A stretch of DNA of 64,000 bases from Arthrobotrys musiformis (lineage: Eukaryota > Ascomycota > Orbiliomycetes > Orbiliales > Orbiliaceae), in contig JAVHJL010000009.1 in assembly GCA_036971715.1 (NCBI GenBank), positions 186,001 through 250,000 on the forward strand, given 5' to 3'. The position numbers were made by a program, and so were the translations under genes. The notes under the pieces are model-generated. The model was given only the letters and a program-made list of their open reading frames with translations. It was not told where the DNA came from and ran no database searches. Of the stretch, positions 24,736 through 36,707 are shown one piece after another. Position 1 is the stretch's first letter, and the number at the start of each line of letters is the position of its first letter.

Positions 24736-25260
24736 TTACTCGGTGGCTACCGATCGAGCTGTAATTTCATATCCGTTAGCCTCGCATTTTCAACACGTCG
24801 AATCTGTAGGGTATGGGGTTGCACATACTGTAGATTAAGCACTTAGAGTGGCCGACGACCTTCTTAATGACGCCCTTCTCTTCGAGATCCCGCAGAGCTC
24901 TCCTGGCTAGCGATCCATTGATCTTTAATCTGTCGACGAGGGTGGCGACTGTGACAAGTCTGTAGGACTGGACTTCCTTGTTGAGACGGTCTGTGGTGGC
25001 CTTATCGAGGATGACGGCGTGGACGGACTTGTCCTTGACTGTTCATCGAAAATCCAGATGTTAGCCTTCGCTGAATTCCCCGTCGTTTCCATCTCTCGGA
25101 TTTTTCATGATGTGAAATGTCGGTTCGTACCCTTTCCCTTCGACCACTTCTTCTTTGGCTTCTTGCCACCGGATGCTGCTCCTGCCTGTAACCCCAAACA
25201 TTGTATTAGCTATTAATGTTGAATTTGTATTTTATATAGCGACACTTGGCGGCGTACCAT
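24736..25260 (-). CDS. RPS25: 40S ribosomal protein eS25
   Basis: This is small-subunit protein eS25, which sits at the head of the 40S subunit. Exons 25260-25258, 25185-25131, 25038-24829 and 24758-24736 give 96 residues, the usual length. The first exon is only the ATG; intron 1 follows in phase 0. Exon 2 encodes the Lys-rich start SGGKKPKKKWSKGK. Exon 3 has the core LDKATTDRLNKEVQSYRLVT, VATLVDRLKINGSLARRAL and LEEKGVIKKVVGHSK. A fourth exon of 23 nt completes IYTRSVATE, the family's standard ending. Without that last intron (GTATGT donor, CTAAC branch point, ACAG acceptor) the frame would end in an unrelated tail. The gene is head to head with SAP18, 354 bp between start codons. Confidence 0.95.
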
Positions 25261-25614
25261 TTTGAATGTATTTGGTTGTTGATGAGGATGGTGTTTATCG
25301 ACAATGGAGGTGACCTTGCAGATGAGGTTGAGAAAAGGTCTTTGGATGGGTTTGCTCGCCAGCATGGGCTGCCACACAAGGTCAGAGCCCTTATCTTATC
25401 AGAACCTAGGATAGGAAATATATTTTCTGTCAAACATATTCTGGGCGCCTCGAACGACAACTCGGTGTGTTGTTTTGTGAGGCGATGTCAAGTGATGCGG
25501 CTCTGTGGCTGTCGCGTATTCCATTCCCAATCGACTCCAAACCCGCGCCCAGCCCACCTCATGATCATCACGCCCTCGTGGCTACCATCCGTATCATCAT
25601 AAGCAAAACACAAC
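25261..25614. promoter_or_regulatory. Shared promoter region of eS25 and SAP18
   Basis: These 354 bp separate the divergent start codons of eS25 (-) and SAP18 (+). They must contain both promoters and 5' UTRs. I recognise no specific factor site with confidence. Confidence 0.55.
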
Positions 25615-26351
25615 ATGGCGTCCACGGCACCCACCAAAGTTGATCGCCATCTTACAACCCCGTTTCTTCTCAAAGTCTTCTACAAGGTCAATTCCTTCCA
25701 CAGGTCAGTTCTGCTTCGCCTTCAACTCGACTAGCTAAGCTGCCATCAAACTGTTCAATCTAACATATCAACAGGTTGGACGACTTCCGTTCCACATCCC
25801 AACCATCCTCATTCGTCGAAGTGTACACATGGAAAGATTGCTCACTTGCTGAGCTCACCACGCTCCTCCTTTCCGCCCTCCCAGCCCTTGCATCGGGCGC
25901 TACGAAGTGCTCGTTCCGATTGATCTATGCCGACACGAAGGCAGGCCGATACACGAGTCAGGAGTTGGGAAATGTCCCGCTTCCGTTAACCGGTTCGAGT
26001 ACGAATGGAACAGGAGGAGGAGGAGGAGGAGGAGGAGGAACTGGATCGGAAAAACTATCATTGGACGAAGCTCGCTTCGTGGTAGGAGACTGGATTGATG
26101 TCGCTGTTGCTACGGGATCCGCTTCCTCGGCCGGGACTAGAGGTGGCCTGACGCCGGGTCCTAATGGTATTCGCATCAGGGGTAGAGGCGGCATAGGAGG
26201 AAGTATTCCGCAAGGCGATTGGAGGAAAGGCGAGCGATTGGACGATGATGGACCGCCTACACGCGGTGAAGGGCCTCCAGGTTCCGGAGGCGGGAGAAGG
26301 TTCGGTGGTGGAGGTGGGCATGGCGGAGGAAGACGAGGCGGGCGGTGGTAG
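25615..26351 (+). CDS. SAP18: SAP18-family protein with Gly/Arg-rich tail
   Basis: This is the Sin3-associated 18 kDa polypeptide, in animals a partner of Sin3-HDAC and of the ASAP splicing-linked complex. Exons 25615-25703 and 25775-26351 give 221 residues. The ubiquitin-like SAP18 fold runs from TTPFLLKVFYKVNSFHRLDD through EVYTWKDCSLAELTTLLLSA and KCSFRLIYADTKAGRY to EARFVVGDWIDVAVATG, matching the family's YTWxDATLxELT and FxxGDYLDIAI blocks. A run of nine Gly codons (about 26011-26037) forms a loop inside the domain. After the domain comes a tail of about 75 residues rich in Gly and Arg, with RIRGRGG, RGEGPPGSGGGRR and GGGRRGGRW motifs. Such RG/RGG tails usually bind RNA and are methylated; this is inference. 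Family assignment is secure. Confidence 0.93.
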
Positions 26352-26677
26352 AGTCGCCGCCGCAGTCATCCTAATTTGCACCCAATCTAGAATATGCACA
26401 CCTTGCATCGGGAGCCCGGTCTCACGCCATATTCATTAGTCAGTTTGTGTTCTGCCGGTTCCCGTTATCATTGTCAAAGCATTGATAGAGAACCCAAGAG
26501 CTACAAACATCTATTTTCGGCATCAATAGACGTATGACTTTGAAGAAACATCTTTAATTACGTTTCACCAAGTCGACGCGTCTAGATCAACCACGGGTCG
26601 GAAAGACCCTATAGGCTTCGTTTTTTACTCAATTTAGCAATCCATCGGTGCCAGGGTTTCGTTTGGAGCATTTCCCG

Positions 26678-26680
<3 letters not shown>

Positions 26681-26724
<44 letters not shown>
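26681..26724. repeat. Poly(T) tract, 44 nt
   Basis: This is an uninterrupted run of 44 T residues, the longest homopolymer in the window, about 330 bp downstream of the SAP18 stop codon. Such a tract could be the trace of a poly(A) tail from a reverse-transcribed insertion on the minus strand, or plain slippage. I see no flanking duplication or coding remnant. Confidence 0.9.
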
Positions 26725-29700
26725 CGACTTCCCTTCTTGTGTTAATTATTACCACGTATACTATCTATTCCTAAAAATAATAAGATATTCGGCGTGTATT
26801 GTAACGCCTCAAATGGATGGTCCCTTTTTTACATAATATATTGTACTTTGGTACATGGGGGTCAGTAATGTCGTCGATGACAGGCGGGTTTAACCGCAGG
26901 TAGTCTAGCACTGGGGTCTGGTCTAGTCTAGAACTATTTGTCGACTGATCATTGCATCTGACCCGGCTGGCCAACAGCCAGGACCCTGAATTAAAAAACG
27001 AACCCCAGTAGACGAAAGCCATGTGCAAGAAAGGAAAAAAAAAGAGCGAGGAGAAGAGTGCCTAGATGCCGCCCGTTGTATTACGAATGACAGCCGTAGC
27101 TATAGTGGGGACTTACACCGATCCTTTGGGCCGGAATTACAACGGGCAGCTGTCGCATGTTCGGTGGAACCCTTGCAGAGCTCTCTGAATTCTGGCTCGA
27201 GCTTTTTTTTTGGTCTCCCGTGTCCACAACGGTGAAGGAAAATTCTTTCGGCTCCAGCAGACCGGATAACCGTTGACAGGAAGCCGAAACCGATGCCGAA
27301 ATTTGATCTTTTTTGATGTGACGGTCGGAATTTCGAGAATCCAGTCTAAAGGCTTCTGCCTGCTGCAACCTTCCCCACGGGAGCAGTTGGCCGAAAGTGG
27401 CTGTCGCACATCGCCATCGGGGCACGCCTAATATCGTTAAGATCGGGTCGATATTGCCACCCAGATTGCATGGCCCCGAGACAGCTGGATCCAGCTGATG
27501 GGCCGGTGGACATGATTACATCACGTACGTACACAGTACTCACAAAGCTATTTTTATGTAGCACAGAGAGACAAGGAACTCGAGTTAGCCACTGGTTGGA
27601 AATTAAATTAAATATACCTTGGTAATTTGGATGTGATACAACAGCAGTGCACAGCAGCAGTAGCGGCAGCCCATTCGTATGCTACATGCGTCCATGTTCT
27701 CGAAGCTTAAGCAGCTGTACGTTTAACAAAGTTAGTTGTAACGTTGGGTTCAGATGCTAGATGTTCAGATGCTCAAGCTACCGAGTTCAGCCTGTTGAGG
27801 CTCACAGCCGCCTGTTTTGAACTTTGTACGGCCGAGTTAAGTTTCTGTGGCTTGGGTCCATCCGTTCGTTCCATGGCGTCCGTATATCTCCTCGGATGCC
27901 GACGACTTGACACGGCTACGACCGGGCATACCGGTCTCATATTGTAATCATAGATGACGATATCTGACTATTTGAATTCATGAATTGTTCGGTCGACTTA
28001 CATGAACGGAGGGGAAGTTACCTGTATACGCACCTACAGTGCAGTGCGGGGAATGTCTTTGATTGACTGATTAATCGATTCCCAATCATGTCTAAGAGAA
28101 GCAGTGAATCATATCATATAGGTTGGTCTGTGAGCGTCTATCGTCCTTGCATCGCACAGGTATTGAATCGGCAGATCTTGCTTGTCGTAGTACGACAGGC
28201 CTGTACAGATACATATACATGCGTACATACAGACGTGATTACGGATGTTTCTGGCTATTGACCCTGCGATGAACAGTACATTGCATTACATGGCCTGGGA
28301 AGAAAAAGATGCTTGCATGTGAACATGTTGAACCAGGCTGGTCCTGTTTTTCTTTTTTTCCGCTCTCCTTCTTTTCGTCTGCGGGCCTTCTATCTCCTGC
28401 CCTTGCCCGAGTGGAAGCTTCTCACTGGTTGGTTGACGAAATGTCTGAAGCATCACGATGACTTGCATGGGTCTTAATACTTTTTTTTTTTCACCCTTCC
28501 CGCAGTATACGATACGTAAAAGAAAACGAGGAGAGAGAAAAAAAAACAAACGGTTAAATTCGAAACAATATAACTTCAAAAGATAAGGAAGAATGGAAAA
28601 GGGCGGTATTATCCGTAGTAGAAGGTGTCCTAAATCTTGGGGATATGTATGACTTGCATTTTCATTTCACATCGAGTTTTGGATGAAATCGAAAGAGCCC
28701 ATCATGTGAGCTATATGCGCTGGGAAGTATAGGTGAAGCGCTCCATAAAAAGAGTTTTTTTTTGTCGATGTCAGGCTGTCCGGTTCGATGGTTTGCAGGT
28801 TGGAATCTGCAGCTAATAGCTGTACATGTACGGAACTGCATCTGGTATATCGTCCCGATGTTGAATTCGAACCGTCGATTCATTTCAAGCTAGTCTTTCA
28901 GCTCCATAGATTTCTTCTTTCTTTCTGGCATGGTGGATTAGAAGGAGGGTGTCAGTGTCAAATGTCAGTTGTGATGTCCATTATGTATTAGTACGGACAT
29001 TGGCGGGTATACGACGTAAGTACACATACGTACTGTAACAAGGTGATATCCCAAAATTGTCATCAATCTCTTCTCTATGATCGATCAGATTCAGCCTTCC
29101 GAATTTACTTCCTTACAAAGTACGTTTATATTATATGCACAAGATTAAATTTTGTGACAACCACAAACCGGTTTTAGTATCCGGCCGTTTGCTAGGTCGT
29201 AGAAAGCGTAGAATGCTCAACTAGTCTCACTAGCACACGACAAATTACCGTACCCAGCTGTTGATAGTCACAGTTCATGGATCGAATCCATTATAGCTGT
29301 TATCGGGAACGGGTATATGTATACTTTAGTCACAAAGAGCTGATAGCTGATCTCTTTTCCTTGGAGAAACGATCGTTACATTTGCCCAGACAGGACATGG
29401 GCTGTTTTTTGCCTTCGGCTCCGGGATCTTTAAATCTGGAAATTAGAAGGCCTGTCGCAAGACCGGAGACTAAACGGCCGCGGGGGGTGGAAAATTAGTA
29501 GTTTACCTGAGTACTCGCCGTCCTCGTCGAATAGAATTCGTGGGAATTAGCTAAAAGGACGGAATTACTAATGTAAATATTCCAGTTTGAGTATGGAGCC
29601 ACGCACTAAGAGCCTTTTGAGACCTTAAACTGCGAACAGGGCTTCCTTGGGTTGCCCGATGGATGGGCCACGACCGCCCCCAAGTCGGCTATGGATCCAG

Positions 29701-30613
29701 TGTGAAGTGCAGTGGGATGCAGCGCATCTCTCGGATTAACATATTGTTTCGCCTGTTTCGCCCTGGCCCGGCCTATGAGGATCGATAGATCCATAGACCA
29801 TCATGATGAAGATATGATTATAGGATTATCCAGCCGTTGGCTTGTTTGAGTATAAGTCGTTGAAACGGTCGCTGTTCTAGCATATGCCGCCGGGAGCTCG
29901 ATCGAGATCGAGAGGACTTCTCGAAGTTTGAGGTTGTCTCTCTCTATTGCTCGCTCGTTTCTCCTGCCCGTGCAGCAGCGCAAGAAAGAAAAAAAAGGAA
30001 AAGGGTGCTAAAGAGAATCCGAACTCTCTTTTTCTCTTTGTCCCGATTCCCCGTTAGTAGCAACTCCACCCGTCGTCGATACATCATAGTACGCTTTGTA
30101 CGAAAGTACCACTGATAACTCGAGTTATCATTTAAGGCATATAAGCTCCTCGTTACTTTTTGTTTTTTGTTTTGTTTTTCTTGGAACGACTGTGGATGTG
30201 ATACATTGATCCAGAGTTTCTTTGGTTTGTTCGACATAGACATACGTAGATACCTATTTGGATGCTCAGGTAAATATTTAAATATGTAAACGAGAGGGAG
30301 AAATAAACTTAAGTTCTTCGAAAGCATAAAATCTATAATCCCTAAAGAATGTATTTCGACGGGAACAGTGTCTTGGATCAGATGTAATGTTTGTAGTGGG
30401 TGCCAGGTACCCAGGTAGGCTCCCTCAAGGGCGGTTAGATTTGCCTGATCGTGTTCGAGGAAGGAGGAGCAGGAAGATGTGGACTCGACGGAAGGCCTGC
30501 AGAGCACTCCTCCATTGCCCCCCGAACGGTTTGAGGAGGCGGCTCCTGGGCTTGAGCATACTTACCTAGGTTAATTATTGACTGACTAAGGTGTGTGGAT
30601 GGGTGGATATGAC

Positions 30614-30645
30614 GGGGGAGATGGGGGATGGGGGATGGGGGATAT
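30614..30645. repeat. GGGGGAT tandem repeat
   Basis: Four imperfect copies of a G-run unit about 7 nt long, ending in GATATATTAA. On the plus strand it has four G runs of four or more, so it could form a G-quadruplex; that is inference. Confidence 0.7.
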
Positions 30646-30890
30646 ATTAAGACGGTCCCGCATCGACAAGAGGCTTCACACTACCCGACGTACTTTACAA
30701 GTAACCGTTTAAGCCCGCCAGTGTGGTTGTTAAAAGTACCTACTTGCTTCCTACCTTGGACCATCTCAAGAAAGTAAAGAAAGGAAGAATTTACTCGGGC
30801 GACAGGCGGTTTTCCTATTTTTGATTTGTCTGTTGATTGAGGTTAGCCGGATTTGTGGTTTCCGAAGATATCTTCTTATCCATCCTCAGC

Positions 30891-33127
30891 ATCATCATAT
30901 TAATAAAAGGACCAACCCGCCCCGTCCACACACACACACGCTTTATTTTCACTATCTCTTCGGCTTCATCACCATCTTCCACCTATCAATCCTCCCTCCT
31001 TAGCACTATCTCTTCTCTTATCTTTATCATTCTCCCCCTACTCCTCCTCCTTCTTCTTCTTGTTCTTATTCTTCTCTCAGTTCTTTCCTAAGAAGTAATA
31101 GTAATAACAACCACCTATCCGATAACCACTACTTTGCTTACCACCATCTCATCACCACCACCAACTACCACACAAACACACATCATCGTACATTATCATC
31201 ATCGTCATCATCGCGACTCGACTCGACTCGGATACTCGTGTGTGCAGTACTTACCACTAGCACACTACCAAATACCTGGGTCCGACCATTAGATTCCATT
31301 CCATTACATTTACAATTACCATTACAATCGCATTATCCAACCAACAAACAACAACAAAAAAAGGAAGGAGAAGGAGAGACAGGAAATCGAAAGGTCAACA
31401 CCAAAAGGCTGCTCAGCTCAACCAACCAACAAAACCAACTCGCCAACTTCACCTTCAAACCATCATCCTTCCCCCCAGCATTCTTCCTACTGCTCCTCCT
31501 CCTGCTACCTACTTAGCTATCCTCGTCACATAACGTAACATTAATCCATCTCATCGCCCTGCCTGTCGCCCTTTTTGGTTTTCTTCTCGAGCTATTCCTC
31601 CAAGGCGACCATCTCCTTTTCGTTCAATTCATCAGGTACGTTTTTCTTTTCTTCTCTTTGTTTCTCTTAGCATATTTCTACCCACCCCGAAACTCGCATT
31701 CAGGCTGGTCACAAGGGTCATTCTTATCTTTGCTCTCCCCCCTCCCTCCTTTCCTTTGCTTTGCTTCCCTCTTCGCAGTAATAGCCTGGTCCCTTAGCCT
31801 TTCTTTTTCTTTTCTTTTCTTTTCTTTTATTCCTCAGATAAGGCCAGCCCTTCGCCCTGGGTTCCTTGCCTGAGATGGAATTGGAATGCAATGCTTTGCC
31901 TGTGCCTGTTTTTACCCACTTCTGCCTTTTCCCATCCAATTGCGTCCTGGCTAGTTAGCTGGCAGTGCAGCAGACCTTGCTCCTGACCATCTCCCGCTAT
32001 CCCCTCCAAGCGCTCTTCTGCTCTTCTGCTGTTGCTTGCTTGCTCGAGTCGACTTGACTTGACTTGACTGCTCGTCTGCCTGCATGTCTTGCCTTGGATT
32101 GCGGTAGCTCTAGCACGGTGTACCATGTAACATACACACACATGCTACACGCTAGTAGCTCTGGTAGCTGCCCAGGCAGAGAACCGGAGCGAGAGCGAGA
32201 GTTCCCCAACCTGTTGCTTTCCTGCACTGTCCCGATTTCGAGGCTCCTTCCTGCGCCCGACATCGTCGCCAACCTCGAGATGGATCCAGCAAGTCAACGC
32301 GGATGATGGCGCTGCTGCAGCTAGCTTGGCTGTCCTTTAAGGAACTCTCCTTCCTGCCATCCTATAATACCCATCACAGTAATCATTATTATAATTATAA
32401 CTATAATGATGATACCGGTGGCAATATAAATTAGCCCTTGCTCTTAAGTTCCAACATCTCGAGCTTAATTTTTTTTCGGGCCATATTATTTTATTTCTAC
32501 CTTTACTTCTACCTCTATTTTCTACCTTTTTAAGATTCGGGTTCAGAAAGCTTCTCACAGGCTTCAGCATCTTTTAAAGTTAACTCCCTCGTACTGACTT
32601 TATCCCGCTAGCCCTCCAGGCGGATCCCCATCTTAGCTCTCTTCTTTCCTCCAACTTCACCCTTCACCTGCTCTCCTTGACACATTTGTCGGAGTGCCTA
32701 CCGGTAGATTAAGACCCTATCGCTTCCACGTGCGATTCGCCTACTCTGAAGGTTTAGTCCCATCGTTGTGGAAATATTTCGCAGACTTTTTGGGAAACTG
32801 TCTTCCTACCGACCTTCCTAAAACTACAAACCTCTCCAAACTAACAACCACCAAGAAGGTAAGAAACCTCCCCTCTTCTACCTAACCTTCGCTCTCTGTC
32901 CTCACCCGAGCGTAACCTTCTCGAACACCTTCGCTTCTGATCTCCCCGGCTTTCTGACAGCCCTTCGCTTTTCCTATATAACAATATCATTGCGAGATTC
33001 TTGCGAGATTCTTGTTTTGTTCTCTTGTGCCTGCATTATCAGTCTCGCTTCCCGATATTCACCACTTCTTCTCTCTACTTTGCTTATTTGTTCGCTCTTG
33101 GGAAGCCCGAGAACCTTTATATTAACA
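30891..33127 (+). promoter_or_regulatory. Long pyrimidine-rich leader upstream of the FYVE gene
   Basis: From about 30,930 to the FYVE start codon the plus strand is strongly C/T-rich or C/A-rich. It contains a CA repeat (30929-30941), TCCTCC/TTCTTC tracts (31035-31080), a CGACT repeat (31213-31230), a CTTTT array (31800-31829) and a GACTT array (32047-32069). This fits a long, intron-containing 5' UTR. Likely leader intron donors are seen at 31635 (CAG|GTACGT) and 32860 (AAG|GTAAGA), with a CTGACAG acceptor near 32960. Several short upstream open frames occur. Transcript boundaries are inferred. Confidence 0.4.
31800..31829. repeat. CTTTT microsatellite
   Basis: About five copies of a CTTTT unit on the plus strand, inside the putative leader of the FYVE gene. 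Confidence 0.8.
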
Positions 33128-34057
33128 ATGCATCTCGTTCCAGTTCCGAAAGACCCGTTTAGTCAGTCTGTTATAATGGCCACCACTATGGCTTCAGCGT
33201 TCCCGCAGCAGGCGGCGTATGCTCAACCGTTTCCCTACACCAAAACACAGGCGAAGAACATCTCCCCGAATAGCACATCGCCGACTTCACCCCACAGTGC
33301 GAGTACAGTCATGACAACTCCTCCTCAGACTTCTCCGACAACTCCAAACCCATACCTCCCTCTTGCACCCCGCCAACTCCACCCACCAAAATGCCCCATG
33401 TACCGACCCGCCGCTCTTCGTACTACCGAGCGTGCGACTCTGGTTGCTAGCGGCAAAACCGAGGTTTCGGATCCTCCGACACCTGTGGTTAGGACCCCTG
33501 TCAGGTCGCCAAAGCCTGTCTTCCAAGAAACCGCAGAGATGGAGCCAACGGTCGGCAGCACCGACGAGGTCACCGGCCCGCCTTCAAAGGCGAACTGGAA
33601 GGTATGTTATCAAAGATGATATGCAATATATTTTATGCCCATACACTAACATGCTATTTGATAGCCGGATGCCGAGGCTACAGTTTGCGATGCTGCAATT
33701 TGCAGCAAGACGTTCACTTTATTCGACCGTCGCCACCATTGCCGCCGTTGTGGGAACATCTTCTGTGCACAGCACACCGCCCAGTCACTCAAGCTGGACC
33801 AGAACTGCCGATACAACGCTAAAGGCATCGACTCGAGAGTCTGCATAGGATGCTTCGACGAGTACAAGCGGCTATGCGCGAAGAGCCGCTCCTCGTCCAC
33901 GAGCAGCTCTAACTCATCGGCAACAAACATTTCTACGCCACCACAGCCCGCCAAACAAATGATGACAGCCCGATATGGAAACGATGGCACTCTGCGCGGT
34001 AGATTGAACAGTTACGTTGGTAGCTACCGTGACAACTGGTCATGGAGCACCTTCTAG
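33128..34057 (+). CDS. FYVE zinc-finger protein
   Basis: A FYVE domain binds phosphatidylinositol 3-phosphate on endosomes and vacuoles. Exons 33128-33601 and 33665-34057, joined in phase 0, give 288 residues. The N-terminal 150 residues are Pro/Ser/Thr-rich and probably disordered. The domain begins at about 158 and is split from the tail by the intron. The zinc ligand pairs are visible: Cys166 and Cys171 (spacing of four, as in several fungal FYVE proteins, rather than two), then the signature RRHHCRRCGNIFC, the LDQxxxYN and SRVC segment, and CIGC. The RRHHCR core is the lipid-binding motif. After a Ser-rich stretch the protein ends LNSYVGSYRDNWSWSTF. No other domain is visible, so it may act as an adaptor; the specific role is unknown. 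The gene is preceded by an unusually long pyrimidine-rich leader. Confidence 0.92.
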
Positions 34058-35192
34058 TCCCGTCTCGTTTGCAGCATCTACAACTGTCAGAATTCCAGTG
34101 GTGGTTTATATCTCTATCAACATTTTCAACTTGCATAGTGAGCGGCGGCGTCTATCTTCTATTTTCCTTTTTCTATCTCTCTTTTTTTATTTTTATCGAA
34201 GACTGTACGATACCCTAACGGCGATTTTCCTTCCGTTTTCTACTCCATCCGCCCTTCTTTATATTTATGACCAGAAGAGGCATCTGCAATTCGACGATTT
34301 CAGCGGAGAACAGCAGCGAGTTTGTCCTTCGGGACCTGTGTTTGTCAAGTCGGTGGCTTTTCGTTACCCATTGTTTTTTTTCTCTTTTTTTCTATTGTAT
34401 TAACTATTCACTTTTAACCCCCATCCTTCGTTTCTTTCGACTATTTACGTTCTTACGTATTATGGTTTTAATGTCCGTCAACGTGTCCATGAAGACCGTT
34501 TGAAACGCTTGTTGTGTGTGAAGTTTAGTTTTTTGATTCTTTTGATCGAGCCATAGCTCATTCCCGTCATTCTAACTTTTTCCTGCACCTTTTTTTCCCT
34601 TCTATTTTCCTCAGATACAGATTTGCTTGCGTTTTATATAGACAGACGTTCTAGCCTTTTGCTCTTGCAGGCTTTGCCTTTTTTTGGTTTTCAATGTCTT
34701 TATCAATCCGGTTGATGGAGTAATGGGTGGTTTGTGATATCCATATTGTTTTTTTTGGCTTCTAGAGTCTTTTCTTCATCTTTTGAGATGGTAGCTAGCT
34801 TTCTACATATCAACTTTTTATTTGGTTTTACAAATTGGGATTCCGGTTCTTGCCAGATATCAAACCGTAGCCGTAGCTCGTAATATGGGATCAAGTCCAC
34901 CCGCGAATGGGATAAGATATACCGTGGCCTGCCCTGCCCGGGCGCCGGTGCATATGCATATGTCATGGATATGGAATTGACGTTTGAGGTTGCGCATTCT
35001 GTGGCTGGAGACCGAGGAATGTGGCTTGCATACTTGCCCAGTTGTAAGACAATGTGGAACCGAAGCGTGAAGCGATCTTCAACTCTTCATCACTCACCAC
35101 AACCTACCGCAACTACCTAAGTACCTAATAGCCTTCCGTCCAGAATTTCCACTGCACCGCGCTACATACTCCGCCACGCTATATACTCCACG
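34058..35192. other. Spacer between FYVE and PRP18 genes
   Basis: These 1.1 kb hold the FYVE 3' UTR, which is T-rich, and the PRP18 promoter. A GCATATGCATATG motif lies near 34950-34962. I see no coding signal. Confidence 0.55.
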
Positions 35193-36361
35193 ATGGACGC
35201 CTTCGCCTCCATTCTTTCCGCCGAAATGGCGAAAAAGAAATCCGCCGCAGCTCCGAAATCTGCTTCTGCGGATTCCAAAACCGGTGGTAGTGCCAGTTCT
35301 AACGGCAGCAAGTATATACGCCGCGCAGATGTTGAGAAGGCACGGCAGGAACAATATCTCGCCGATCAAGCCCGGTTAGAATCCGAACGCGCGGAACGCG
35401 CGCTGAAAAAGCGGAAGGCGGACGAAGAAGCTGCCGCGGAACGCGAGCGACAACTCGAGAAGCGTCAGAGACTACGGGATGAAAAGGAAAAGGCTAGATT
35501 ACAGAAGGAGCAGGAGGAGGAGGAAGAGCGTAAAAGAAAATTACGGGAGAAGGCCGGCGCTGCCGGCGATGTTTCGGGCGGGGATGACGAGGATGGGGCG
35601 AAGAAGGATGGAACGGATCAGATTGATGAGGCTGCAGCTGTTCAGAAGCTAAGGGAGCTGAATGAACCCATTCGGTTATTCGGAGAATCGAATGCGCAGA
35701 GGGTTAGAAGAATAAACCGGCTCACAGGTGTAAGAAAGGCTTCCCCACCGCCTCTCTCCGGTGGCGAGCTCCTCGTCGACCCCAAGAACGTCACAAAGGA
35801 TCCCTCGTACGTCCGTCGTCAGCTGTTAGGATGGTTTCGGCTGGTTGTTTCCGAGTGGCAAATAGCACTTGCGGGGCGTGATGAAGAATTACGAGAGTCA
35901 TATCAGGGTCGGCAGGCTACGACGGCGATGACTCAGGCGATCGAGAATTTGCAGCCGTTGTTCAAGCACTTGCAGAAGGGGGATATAGATGAGGAGATTT
36001 TTGCGAAGATTGTGGAGTTGGTTGTTGAAGCGCAGGCGAGGCGGTATGTTAGGGCCAATGATGTGTATTTGAGGTTGAGCATTGGAAATGCGTAAGTTCC
36101 CCGTATCCTCTTTTCTTTTTTTTTTTTACCTATTTGATGCCGGAAGCTCTAACGGATTTTGCATATAGGGCCTGGCCAATCGGTGTTACCATGGTTGGTA
36201 TCCACGAACGTTCCGCTCGAGAAAAGCTACACGAGAAGGGTAAATCGGCACATATCATGAGCGACGAGGCGACAAGAAAGTATTTGCAAAGCATAAAGCG
36301 ATGTTTGAACTTTGCGCAAACCAGATGGCCACCAGAGGACCCTATGCAGATTATGGGTTAA
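35193..36361 (+). CDS. PRP18: Pre-mRNA-splicing factor Prp18
   Basis: Prp18 acts with Slu7 in the second catalytic step of splicing and stabilises the U5 loop-exon contacts. Exons 35193-36091 and 36169-36361 give 363 residues, near the usual length. Residues about 40-130 are a charged Lys/Glu/Arg coiled coil. Next comes the short Prp4-like (SFM) motif EPIRLFGESNAQRVRRINRL (about 157-176). The C-terminal Prp18 domain spans about 205-360, with RRQLLGWFRLVVSEWQ, YVRANDVYLRLSIGNAAWPI across the intron, GVTMVGIHERSAREK and the final YLQSIKRCLNFAQTRWPP, all highly conserved in this family. The start codon is the first ATG of the frame, in good context. The gene converges with the complex I subunit gene, 346 bp away. 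Confidence 0.96.
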
Positions 36362-36707
36362 ACAACAGTGCATTTTTTATTTTTATTTTTGGGAGGGGCT
36401 TGCATGGCGGTTCCTGACTATTCGGAGTTTCTGGATGCTTCTTCAAAAACGCTGTACACTAGCTTGCGACGATATATGTATACTACTAAGTTAATTGCGA
36501 TGATTTTACGCATTATGGATAGCCATGGATTCGAAAGTTATAAGACCCGGTTGTATAAACCTAGTCCCGATAGATTGTTCATCACATTCGACTTCTGGCA
36601 GAGACGGTGAGTAATAAGTACTTGTTATATATGTTCAATTCGTCCATAACGACTTTCTGCAATATGATACAATGACAAAAATCCTCGCCCCGCAAAACCA
36701 CATAGGT
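36362..36707. other. Convergent 3' spacer
   Basis: These 346 bp lie between the stop codons of PRP18 (+) and the complex I subunit gene (-). A T-rich patch follows the PRP18 stop. No coding signal. Confidence 0.55.

Larger units (their letters stand above)
26352..30890. other. Gene-poor spacer of about 4.5 kb
   Basis: I see no supported gene. Notable sequence: a 44-T tract at 26681-26724, poly-T or poly-A runs near 28481-28490, 28541-28548 and 28755-28763, TACATACATGCGTACATAC-type repeats around 28210-28232, and a GGGGGAT array at 30614-30645. A 187-codon minus-strand frame at 29944-30507 has no recognisable domain; its codons do not look biased. Promoter elements of the FYVE gene may lie toward the right. 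Confidence 0.45.

Noticed and set aside
24776..24840. Reading the eS25 third exon straight through to a stop at 24776.
   Set aside because: It gives a tail unlike any eS25; splicing at GTATGT restores the conserved IYTR ending and the normal 96-residue length.
29944..30507. 187-codon minus-strand open frame.
   Set aside because: No domain, no codon bias and a composition like the surrounding spacer.
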